Assembly (NCBI GenBank): GCA_024336345.1
Contig: JANFOG010000005.1
Location: 558,001 to 622,000, forward strand
Direction of reading: 5' to 3'
From: Mariannaea sp. PMI_226
Taxonomy: Eukaryota > Ascomycota > Sordariomycetes > Hypocreales > Nectriaceae
DNA length: 64,000 nt
Positions 22,411 to 32,037 of the stretch are shown in pieces (the first letter of the stretch is position 1; every line of letters starts with the position of its first letter). The notes under the pieces were generated by a model that worked only from the letters and a program-made list of their open reading frames with translations, was not told the origin of the DNA and did not search any database. Position numbers and translations under genes: made by a program.

Positions 22411-23961
22411 ATGAACATGGCGACCTCAGTGCCCAATTCTCCATTGCCACGTCTTGTGCCTCTGCCCCTAAGTGGAGGCAATCCGGCTCATCCACAACAC
22501 ATGGCATCTGGGGAAAACGGGGATGGTCAATCGCCTTATTCCCCCAGACCATCGCTTGATACATGTCAAATATCACAGGGCGAGAATAGCTACGCCTCGC
22601 GACGAGGGAGAAAGGGACACAGCAAATCCCGAACAGGATGTTATAATTGCAAAAAGGCTCGAATCAAGGTGCCGGCAAAATGCTCTCAAGTTTAATGAGA
22701 CCATCGCTGACTATCATTCAAGTGCAAAGAGAATCGTCCGTCTTGTGAGTACTGTAGCTTAAGGGACTTCAAATGTGTATGGCCAGACCTCCAGACCAGA
22801 CAGTTTAGACGAGATGACAGGCCAGTGCAAGATACAACTCTTACCCGCATCACTCCATCTGTCCCATCCGGAGGCCCAAGTTTTACTGCGCAAGATTTCC
22901 GTCTTTTCAACCACTTCATTCAAACAGCCTACCCTCATGTTCCTCGAGATGACTCTGTGTGGACCCATGAAGTTCCGAGCATTGCATCCGATGCAAGTTA
23001 TACGCGCCCTCTTGCCTTGTAATCTCGCTAACTTGTCTCAGCATGATTTCCTGCTCTATTCCATGCTCGCCCTCTCTTTATCACATCTCGCCGCAGCGCA
23101 ACCCTCCTCACCACAGCTCAAGTTCGCCGCAATGGGCCACCGAGTAAAGGCCATTTCTTCTCTCAATGAGGCAATTGGACGACCAATCGAATCACTGGAG
23201 CAAGCAAATGCCATGATAGCGACATGCTTCTCGCTGAGCGTCCAGTCCACGGTCTTAGAGGACGGGTTGGTCGACTTTATGATGTTTCTTCGAGGGGTAG
23301 TGGCAATTTCGATATACATGAGGCAAAAGGGGTTCAAGTTTCTCTTCCACCACATGTTTGATTTAACGGAAGCTGTAGCATCTGAATTATCGGGATCTGT
23401 TCTGACGAATTCAAGTTATGCGCGTGGCGTTTGCCGATCATTAGAGCTCTTGCATCCTCTGGTTCAAAGCACAACCGAAGTTGAATGTCATAGGCTTCTT
23501 TTAAGCGCTGCGAAGGCTCTATTTACCTCTTCTCGAGAAGGTGAGATTTCCCCCGTCTTTGATATCCGGTTGCATGCTTATATAATGTACTCCCAGCATA
23601 TATATCTCTCTCTGAAGTCTACAGCCTCTTCTCATACCACATGTCACAGGAAGAATTTTCCCACTTCATCAACCCTTCAAATGAAGTTGGGAAGCTGTTA
23701 CAAACCCATTTTGTGGCCTTGAGATTAATTATGACCCCTATCATAAGCAAGGAATCATTCGGCAGGAAGGTCTCGACTGTTGTGGAGGCTGACAAAACGA
23801 TGAGCCAATGGCTAGGCACGCTTGTTAAAGATGTGAAGCCAGACATGAAAAAGTATTTTGAGTGGCCAATTTGGTTGCACAGTGAAGTTGTGGCGGGGAG
23901 ACTAGCCCTGGGTTACGAAGCGATTAGGCACGATTCCGCACATTCCTCAACATTCATGTAG
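22411..23961 (+). CDS. Zn(II)2Cys6 transcription factor
   Basis: Four exons: 22411-22668, 22723-22992, 23042-23540 and 23597-23961, giving 463 residues. The binuclear zinc cluster is Cys77, 80, 87, 94, 97 and 104 (CX2CX6CX6CX2CX6C), split after Lys86 by the first intron. A basic stretch, SRRGRKGHSKSR, precedes it. The C-terminal part matches the fungal-specific regulator region seen with many sterol- or metabolism-type C6 factors, with the core HDFLLYSMLALSLSHLA reached only through a GC-AG intron (22993-23041). The third intron (GTGAGA donor at 23541, CCCAG acceptor) restores the frame into SEVYSLFSYH. Such proteins bind CGG-containing DNA in the nucleus. Target genes are unknown; neighbours are the first candidates. 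Confidence 0.88.
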
Positions 23962-24867
23962 TTGACAAGTGAGAGATAGCCTTGCTGTCAACAAAGCCCT
24001 CGAACGATAGTTTCGATCAGAGCTTTTAGCACCAATTGCCATTGCTTGATTTAGGTGTTTTCAGTCATGAGTTGAAGTTAGCGCTGAACAATCCCTAAAA
24101 ACTTGGATAGAGCTGTTATATCGAGCCAACAGCGAACTTCTCAGCGTCTGAAATTGAACCCTCATCTCAAACCGACTGACGGCCAAGTCCAGAAAAGGTC
24201 AAGAGAATGAGGGAAGTCGCGGGTTCTCTCTGTAAGATGAAGCGCCATTGCATCTGTAACACAGAAAGAGGCATTAAGCTTTCTTATTCTTCACGAATGA
24301 GTCTACCAAGTTAACTACTCATACACATGCGCATAAGGCGATTCTGGCCTTCCCAAATCTATTGTGGGAATGAGAGTTGACTGATGGAAATAGAGCATGC
24401 CAGCTAGATTACTACAGCCTATGCATTGGTTGATGAATTTGTTAAGCTGATCTGACAGCTGGATAACCCTTTCAGTACGTCGTGCGACGACGAGGCATAA
24501 AATCACGTTCTCGATACAATAATGGCTTGCTGACTACTGCGAGTTCCCTCTTCAATTATCTCTTATGTAATACTATATAAGTTAGTACTACTTAGATATT
24601 CCTACTTCTCTATCCGTCTGGGCATGGGTGGTCTGGAGATTGGTGGTGTAAGTGGGGATGTGCCACGACGAAACGCCACCCAATGCAACAGGGCATTTTT
24701 GGGGCACCAATCTTGACCTCGACGCCACGTGATGGTTCCCATTCGATCCGACGGATCATCTGCATTTATTTATTCCAAGACGCATAGTCGTAATATCGCC
24801 AACTTGTGAGCTGGTTTCTTCATGTTCCTGCCTGAACCGCCTCTCAGGCTGTTGGCCCGGAATAGAT
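23962..24867. other. Intergenic, promoter of DUF6454-like gene
   Basis: No gene seen. A CACGTG palindrome lies at 24725-24730, about 140 nt before the next start codon, and a CCAAT motif sits just upstream of it; both are plausible activator sites. Confidence 0.5.
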
Positions 24868-26103
24868 ATGGTTGACACTAATATTGAGCCCTCACCTGCC
24901 GATGGCGAGCGGGGGACTGGATCCTACACTCATCTGGATGACCCTTCCAAGGAAGCATCCTGGCTGCATACAGCTCTCAAACTATCTGTCCCCCTCGTCA
25001 TTGTCCTCGCCATCATGTTCTTTCTTGGATCTCACATAGGACCCAGTATACATATAACAAACACGGAATCCTCAGATGCGCTCGAGACTTGCGCGCCGGC
25101 TCTGGCCGCTGTGCTCAACATCACCTTCTACAGGAATGAATCGCTTGCGCCCACGCCACTTCCTGCCTCCCACTCGACTACAGATGGCGAGCAGATTATC
25201 CAGCTCTTTCAAACTGTTGGCCGCTCGACCATCTGGAAGAGTATTGCTAATATCAGTTTCGAAGGCGACACTTTTGAGCCGGAAGGCATGGTGCGCCTAG
25301 GCGATGATCGCTATATTTTCAGTTGTGGAGAGTATACTGAACATACTCGCAAGTATGACAAGATCGTCAATGGGACAGACCGAACACCCGGCAAGGGTTT
25401 TGCACACTTAATGGTGTTTAACGGGAAAGGTGAGCGCATCGCTGACGCAAGCATCACGAGTGAGGGCGAAATGGAGTATCATAACGGCGGCCTTGACTTT
25501 GATGGAGAATTCATCTGGGGTACTATTGGGCAATATCGTCCCAACAGTACTGCCTACATCTACCGGACAAATCCTTCCACGCTGGAGCCAGAGATGGTAC
25601 TTCGATACCGCGACCATCTAGGCGGCATCGTTCACGACACTAGAGAAGGCACCGTCACTGCACTCAACTGGGGCGCAAGAAATGCTTCCACCTGGCAGCT
25701 CATCAAGCGCGGCAAGACGAAAACTGGATGTGGCGCGACTTCCAGGCCGAGCACTGTCGTCCGCAACCCGAGTTACTTTGTCGATTACCAAGATTGCAAG
25801 TGGCTGGGACACAGCAAATTCTACAACGATAAAAGCGTTATGCTTTGCTCGGGCGTAGCGACGATTGGCAGCTACAACCTCGGCGGCATCGCTCTCGTTG
25901 ATGTTGAGACAATGGTGCCCTTGGCAGAGGTTCCGATTGCACTGGAGAGCAGCCTGGGGGTGAGGTTGACGCAAAATCCCGTAGACGTCAGCGTGACGGA
26001 CGGCAAGCTACGATTTTACTGGATGCCTGATCAGCACAACAGCACCCTGTACATATACGAGGCTCAACCCGAGAGCCCGTTTCAATATGGTGGCGGCGAC
26101 TGA
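24868..26103 (+). CDS. Type II membrane protein with DUF6454-like ectodomain
   Basis: Single-exon gene of 411 residues. A hydrophilic N-terminus of about 33 residues precedes one hydrophobic segment (about 36-55, LKLSVPLVIVLAIMFFLG). The remainder has several N-glycosylation motifs (NITF, NESL, NISF, NGT, NST, NAS), which fits a lumenal or extracellular C-terminus. The ectodomain reads as a beta-rich repeat fold, with FEPEGMVRLGDDRYIFS, YHNGGLDFDGEFIWGTIGQY, HLGGIVHDTREGTVTALNWG and ARNPSYFVDYQDCKWLGHSK-like blocks. These resemble, from memory, the DUF6454 family known mostly from bacteria and some fungi. The function is unknown; a glycan- or ligand-binding propeller is a guess. Confidence 0.7.
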   Translation: MVDTNIEPSPADGERGTGSYTHLDDPSKEASWLHTALKLSVPLVIVLAIMFFLGSHIGPSIHITNTESSDALETCAPALAAVLNITFYRNESLAPTPLPASHSTTDGEQIIQLFQTVGRSTIWKSIANISFEGDTFEPEGMVRLGDDRYIFSCGEYTEHTRKYDKIVNGTDRTPGKGFAHLMVFNGKGERIADASITSEGEMEYHNGGLDFDGEFIWGTIGQYRPNSTAYIYRTNPSTLEPEMVLRYRDHLGGIVHDTREGTVTALNWGARNASTWQLIKRGKTKTGCGATSRPSTVVRNPSYFVDYQDCKWLGHSKFYNDKSVMLCSGVATIGSYNLGGIALVDVETMVPLAEVPIALESSLGVRLTQNPVDVSVTDGKLRFYWMPDQHNSTLYIYEAQPESPFQYGGGD

Positions 26104-26561
26104 AGTGGGAAATTTCGGGTGCTAGCTATTACACGGGTTTTCGGCGCAGCTTCTTACGCGGCTCGAAAAAAAAAAGAAAAAGAAAAAGGCTGGCTTGGCT
26201 GGCTGGTTCTCTGTTCCCCGAATGGTTCACAGGGGGCCTTGGGATTATCATTGACGCAGCCGAAGCGGTTGGTTGGTTGCTGCCTACCAACCTTGTCTTA
26301 CTTGTTGATGACCACCACCATCAAACCACGACCCACATGGTCCAGCCGTCGTCACAAGGCAGATTCATTTCCATCATCATGAGAATGTCGGTGCCTTGGG
26401 GAACGATATTATTATTTTGATGGTTTTCGTCTGTTTTCTCCTTTGTTGTGATCGATCAATTGCGATCGCAATCAGTCGCACAACCTCTGGATTGAAAACA
26501 AGTTCTTAATTGACACCTTATAATTAGTCTCTCTGCTATAACTCACGGATTGGCTTCAATC
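26104..26561. other. Intergenic
   Basis: A poly-A-rich stretch follows the DUF6454-like gene near 26166-26190. No gene is seen. Confidence 0.55.
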
Positions 26562-27530
26562 ATGATGGACTCAGCATCACTGCCAACGTCAACAGCAACG
26601 TCAACATCAACGTCAATCCATCTGGATATGGAGCAACCATTCAACTTCAAGAGCCTCCCATTGGAGATTCGCGATCTCATTTGGGAATGCACTCTCCCGG
26701 ACCGCCGGATATTTCACGTCAAGAGGTTCAGGAGACAACCAAATACCACGGATCGGTCCACTCGGGAGATGTTCTCCGTCTTTCACATCGAGCACCCTGC
26801 CCCATCGGCGACTCGGGTGTGCGCCGAGTCACGCGCCGTAGCTCTTCGGAAGGGGTTCTTCATATCTCCGCAGGGAGACTTCCCGGGCTATTGGTTCAAC
26901 CCGGACAAGGATGTCCTCTATCTCGACCGCAACCAGCGGACTTCATTTCACGTCAAGCCCGGCGAGCCTCGCATGTCGATCCCCGGATGGGACCGTGTAC
27001 TGCATGTCGGCGTGGAATGGCGCGCCTTCTTCCGGGACATTCCACGCCCGTCGCAGGACGAAACCATGGCGACTTACTGGAGAGCTGCGGTTGAGCCATT
27101 GTACTCTTACGTGCCCAGCATGAAGACTCTCAATTACATCCTTCCACAGGCCCGCTACAAGGGCGGCATTACCTGGGGGAGGGAGCCCTATGGTGCGCAA
27201 GCTTTTGGTGCTGAGCTTCTTCCTCTGCCAGCAGCAACCTCGATTCCGTGGGAAACATCACGGAACTTGGGAGGCGCAGGGCAGTTATTGCAAGCTCAGT
27301 TACTGACGGCTATCCAAGGGACGAGAGCCCCAGCGGCAATCGTGTTGACGTGGGAGCAGGTAAAGAATGATATAGAGCAAGGATTTGAGGAAGCTGAAGG
27401 CGAGGATCACAAGCAAGGGCGGAGTCCATGTCATGAGCAAAAGTATTACCCACCCGAAGTGAAAGGATGGCGGCTAGTAAGGCCTGATCTTCCACTCGAC
27501 GAGTTGCCTCAGCATTCGATAGTTCGGTGA
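26562..27530 (+). CDS. 2EXR-domain protein
   Basis: Single-exon gene of 322 residues if the ATG at 26562 is used. A Thr/Ser-rich leader of about 20 residues is followed by FNFKSLPLEIRDLIWECTLP with RRIFHV after it, the hallmark start of the fungal 2EXR domain. Further conserved-looking blocks are VCAESRAVALRKGF and the stretch with PDKDVLYLDRN, which this family usually has. These proteins form large lineage-expanded families in filamentous fungi, most without a known function. The charged C-terminus (EQGFEEAEGEDHKQG) is probably disordered. No membrane segment or signal peptide is seen. Confidence 0.82.
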   Translation: MMDSASLPTSTATSTSTSIHLDMEQPFNFKSLPLEIRDLIWECTLPDRRIFHVKRFRRQPNTTDRSTREMFSVFHIEHPAPSATRVCAESRAVALRKGFFISPQGDFPGYWFNPDKDVLYLDRNQRTSFHVKPGEPRMSIPGWDRVLHVGVEWRAFFRDIPRPSQDETMATYWRAAVEPLYSYVPSMKTLNYILPQARYKGGITWGREPYGAQAFGAELLPLPAATSIPWETSRNLGGAGQLLQAQLLTAIQGTRAPAAIVLTWEQVKNDIEQGFEEAEGEDHKQGRSPCHEQKYYPPEVKGWRLVRPDLPLDELPQHSIVR

Positions 27531-27938
27531 CTAAAATTGATGAATGAAGAATACGGCTATATATATACAACATGCTATGGGGTGGGAGTGTTCAATGTTG
27601 CATCATCCGCCTATGTGTTTGTAACTTCTCTTCTCCAGTCTTCTTCCGGCTATTATCCTTTGACCTTGTTATTGAGGAACATCCTATGCTCACTTTTTTT
27701 TTTGGACATGGTTTCATCCTTTGCATGAATCAAGCAATGCCATTCTTCTACAATATTTGGGCAGTCAAAGTTGCTTTATACGATACAATGCGACCAATCT
27801 CATATCCTCAACTCCAGGCACCCAAGCTTGGTCACTCGTGCCAATTCTATTTCGACGTTTCCTTATTCTCATCAGTCCTCCTGCATCTGTCATTACTCCT
27901 TTCACACACTCTTAGATAAAAGAAAAAGAAATGCAGTC
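27531..27938. other. Convergent intergenic spacer
   Basis: Lies between the 2EXR gene (+) and the VOC gene (-). Pyrimidine-rich and AT-rich; no gene is seen. Confidence 0.55.
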
Positions 27939-28424
27939 TCAGTAGGTCACGTGGACAATTTCAATGTTGTTGCCAAGAGGATCGAGGACGAAGGCTGCGT
28001 AGTAATTGGGCATATACTCGTCTCGGAGGCCAGGCTTGCCATTATCAGTAGCACCAGCCTTGCTGTTTTACAGTTTCTGTTTAGCATTATAGCCCCATCC
28101 CGCGGGGAGGCGTCATGTCTTTGTCACTTACATGGCATGCTCATACCACTGGTTCACGTGGTCACGGTCGTTGGCGGCAAAGGCAATGTGAACTGGGGCC
28201 GGACGCTTGGCGAGATCGCCGTCGTACTTCTCGAGGCCGTTCTCTTTGGCACCGCCTCCGAGCCAGAAGTCGAGTCTGCCCTCGACACCGTACCCGCAGT
28301 ATTGGAGAGGTGCCTCACCCTCGACCACGAGCTTGTACCCGAGCGGCTGGAGGATGGCAGTGTAGAAGTCCCGCATTAAGATGTAATGCTTGCCGACTGG
28401 GAGACTAACATGATGGAAAGGCAT
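27939..28424 (-). CDS. VOC-superfamily (glyoxalase/bleomycin-resistance-like) protein
   Basis: Two exons, 28424-28132 and 28062-27939, joined by a GTAAGT donor and ACAG acceptor, give 138 residues. The start MPFHHVSLPVG is the typical first beta strand of a VOC module, and the two betaalphabetabetabeta halves are visible: residues 3-58 (LDFWLGG) and 76-138 (VHIAFAA to NNIEIVHVTY). Possible metal ligands are His5, His79 and Glu132. Length and layout fit single-module fungal VOC proteins annotated as glyoxalase-family or dioxygenase-like. The substrate is not predictable. It sits at the edge of the accessory block. Confidence 0.87.
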
Positions 28425-30980
28425 ATTGGTTGAAATGGGAGGTTTTGAGTGTGAATTGAGAAGGCAATGCTTGTGAGATGATGTCAAAGAAAGATCAATT
28501 ACAGTTTTAAGTCAGCATCATGTCAACAGAATCATTTCTACGTCTCTTAAATAGGTTCCCGTTTCCCCTCACTCAGCCCGTTATGCATGACAGACACCGC
28601 CCGTTCACGGTGGTACATAACGTCAGTTGAGGCTTGAGCATAACGCGCCCGCCGAGAAGTTGACCTATCCCGAAGCTGAGTGTATGAGTGCGCCACAGGA
28701 TGATCATCCTCCATAATCCGTTTTGTGTGGCGCTCCGCTTGTTTAAAGGTGAATTGGGTCAGCTCGGGGTAATAACCTCACGTGAGTTCGCGCGGCGTAC
28801 GCGATAATGCAAAGCACATAGATTCACGCTCATACTTGGAACACGATGAATGCCAAAGAAGAAGCTTACTTCTAAGCGAGAGTAGTCTTGGCAAGACGGC
28901 GTTCTTTTACCAAGGTACGATGCGACGCTATCATTGGAAGTGGACAAGCTTGTACCACCGTGAATTTCAGGGGCATACAGTATTTTTTTTAAGGCCTCAT
29001 GCATGAGAAATTGAGTCTTTTGACGTGGAACTACCGGCGTGGACATTAGCTCGTCACTCATTCTGGCAAAGCGTAGTAGGCATGCCTGGTCAATCAAACT
29101 ATAAAGGTATTTAGGTAGTTGGTCGTTGGTGCGGAGTAGTTGGTCGAAATATGCCAAAAAGGACTTGCGTACAGACTAACCACTAAGGTAGGCAATGAAA
29201 CGAGAGCCACCCCCCTCCCCCGGATTCTATTTCTGCAATGTCCTGACCTTGAAGCAATAACCACAGTATGGTATCTACAGTATTTCGAAAAGTTGGGATG
29301 CATGCCATGGTATCGTCCCCGTTGACTCGAAATCATTGAGCACACAGTCCGTTTATACGCATAGGAACTGAATGGTTGTGAAGTGCAAGGGTCGACTAAG
29401 AATTCCATTCGTCGTCATACCATCAAATTATCATCTACATGGTAGGCAATATATAGATTGACAGGAACTATCACGTTAAAGTCTGAATATTGATCCATTT
29501 TTCTTCTTTGGGGGAGAGGATATCTTTTCTTCTTTCCATCTCTCCCTGTCGTATGATTTGAAGTAAACTTGATGTTCACAATCACTATTCCCTTCACATC
29601 TCGTGAATATTTCCAGCCTTCACACCGACTTGGACACTTCGAATTTTTGGGTGCATATTCGCATCAGCAACACGCTGCAGAGTCAAGCATCGTAAACTGA
29701 CGAATCAGGTGTCTGCAATTTACATCGATTCGTCTCAATTGTTGGGGTATGAAAGATAGCCGGTAGGCGGGAAATAGCCGCTCAGATGGTGCGTGTTTAC
29801 TGATCATCGATAGGGCTGCACACGGGTTACCGCTTTCTCTAGTGAGATTTTTAGATCTTTCGATGAGCTTTCATTTCGGCTGCCGGCCGCCAGCTTGTCC
29901 AAGAAAAGACATAAAAATCTTCAGGGACACTTACTTGACTGGTTTCGTTTTTGAGCCAGACCGTTGAAGAGTGAGCCTTGTCTCGGAAGTTTGCTTCTAC
30001 CTCCATGCTCCGAAAGCCGGTGAAGAGTTGTTGTAGACTATGTCTCGGGTTGACTCTTCAGCCCCGTCTCCTATGCCTAGGCAAGCAAAGATTTGGTGAA
30101 GTAAATCTATGATGCCAGTATTGCGGTGAAGGTCAAGGCGGAAATTGGATCATATTTTCTCATGGTAGGCTACATATGAACGTGTAGGCAGCAATTTGGG
30201 GTCCAAGTCGCTCTAGAAAGTGTATCGAGTATTTACCTCCTCTACTATGCGACATCTGGAATTCTTCATCCAAAGTCCATCTTTGCAATCGCAGGTAGTA
30301 ATTGGAATATCCTATGTTACGACGTACGAATATATATCCTCCCCACCACCCTGCTTTATCTGCTTGCTTCGTAGGGTAGGTCATAGTGTTCCCCCACGTG
30401 CCAGTAACAGCCTATCAAGCAAAGTATTGTACAATTCTACAGCATCGTAGGGAGCTTTCGGTATGAGTAGAAAAGCATAACGTACTGGAAAAGGAGAACC
30501 ATGTAAGCACAGAACTATGCACTCCGTTTCTGTGGCTGTGAATATGCACAAGATATTACTATTAGATTGAGGATGATGTCAAATGTCTCCGAGCCACAGC
30601 CCTCGCGTCCCCAATTGGGAGCGACCATCTCACCGTCTCACCCACTCACTGTCTGCCAGCAAAGCAAACGCATTCATTCCAGTTCCCCTATTGACGAACC
30701 AGATGATACATGGATGCATCTCAGAAATGTCTCCATCCGGCAGCGCAGCCCACTTGACCCAAGGGCGGGCCAACACATAAAGAAAAAAAAAAAAAACAAG
30801 ACTTGTCGCATTTCGGGCGTTAGGCCTGGTCCATCAATGTTCTTTTGTTTGCTTATACGAAAGGGCGAATGAAGCTCGTTCCGATTTCTTGGAAAGTCCC
30901 CGAGTTTTCTCAGGCACAGGCACATTATCTCTCTTTTTCTCAAGTTCGCTAAAAAAACTCAAAAACTCTCTCTTCCCCCC

Positions 30981-31037
30981 CAAATTCCCAATTGCCAATT
31001 GCCCCAATTGCTCCAACTGCCCCAACTGCCCCAACTC
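30981..31037. repeat. Imperfect 9-10 bp tandem array (CCCCAATTG / CCCCAACTG type)
   Basis: About six degenerate copies of CCCAATTGC to CCCAACTGC lie head to tail between 30981 and 31037. No coding role is seen. Confidence 0.75.
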
Positions 31038-31904
31038 TTCTTAAGGTTGAGTTCGACAGAATATTGGCGATATTGGACCATGACATGATCATGACATTGT
31101 ATTACATTGTAATCTGTATTGCGACCCGCCAATTCGTGATAAAAACTCTGTTTCTTGTCACCTGCTGCTTTCTTCTCTGACCGAGACCATTGCAATGCCG
31201 TGTCTCGCCCGCTTACGGAAGATCTTAATATAGGTTCCTTTTCATTCCCTTTTTTCGGCGAGATTGAACGAGCACTCTTCAGGATTGGCTACCTTAGGTG
31301 AACACGTCTTTTAGCGCTGACTGCTCACCAAATTCCAAATCTCCATGGAAGGGATAGCTATCTCACTATCTCACCCGCGCGCGAGATCGAGTGGTGTAAG
31401 CTCACAAACGGCCTACTAGCCGACTGCCACGGCACTCGCTGTTGACTACTCCATACTTACCTGATGATTACATATACGTTGTATGCATAATAACCCTGCA
31501 ACCCCATAAGGCGTCCTGCCCCCTTGTCTACCCAGCCGATTGGTTGCCAAGCGCTGCCCAGGCGATGCCCAGGCGAGGGCCGATCCCCTTGCAGAATGGA
31601 TCATGGGGTGTGGTTCTCAGGGCTGGACTGGATCCGGCTCCGACGAACCCTTGCTCGTCCGAAGATGCTGCAATATACAGATTGCAGTACAGACAGACCT
31701 ACTGCGGGTGTAAGCCTCAGCTCAAGGCTAGTCGAAGTGAGACATGTAACCCGCTTTCAGATGGCCGTAGTTAGGCGTGGTGTCTCGGCTCCAAGCCCGA
31801 TATCGAAATTCTAGTTTGGGCCCTGGTTAGATTCGAAAGGGGACCATCAGGCTATCGCTCCTTTTGAAAACGGTGCCAGGTCTTATGGCTATCGGTGTAG
31901 AGTG

Positions 31905-31910
31905 TATAAA
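31905..31910 (+). promoter_or_regulatory. TATA box of the multicopper oxidase gene
   Basis: TATAAA lies 128 nt before the start codon of the multicopper oxidase, a suitable distance for a fungal core promoter with a leader of roughly 80-100 nt. Position and consensus are the only evidence. Confidence 0.5.
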
Positions 31911-32037
31911 ATCTTCTTGGTCCCCCTACAGCCTGTTCAAGTGAGGCCTTGAGGGGAACCACAGCTGCTAATACACTCATTCATTTATTTATCATCTTTC
32001 CCATCAGTGAACGCCACAAGCCCCTGGCGTCCTCAAG

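Larger units (their letters stand above)
28425..32037. other. Gene-poor interval and MCO promoter
   Basis: No frame is convincing over 3.6 kb; a 132-codon minus-strand frame at 28759-29157 begins at TTG and has no domain. Visible elements are a poly-A run (30781-30795), an imperfect AATTG/AACTG tandem array (30981-31037), and the TATA element of the multicopper oxidase at 31905. Confidence 0.5.

Noticed and set aside
22775..23722. Single 315-codon frame as a separate gene
   Set aside because: Only its middle part (23042-23540) is coding; splice joins on both sides place it within the Zn2Cys6 gene.
28759..29157. 132-codon minus-strand frame
   Set aside because: Begins at TTG and has no recognisable domain; likely chance.
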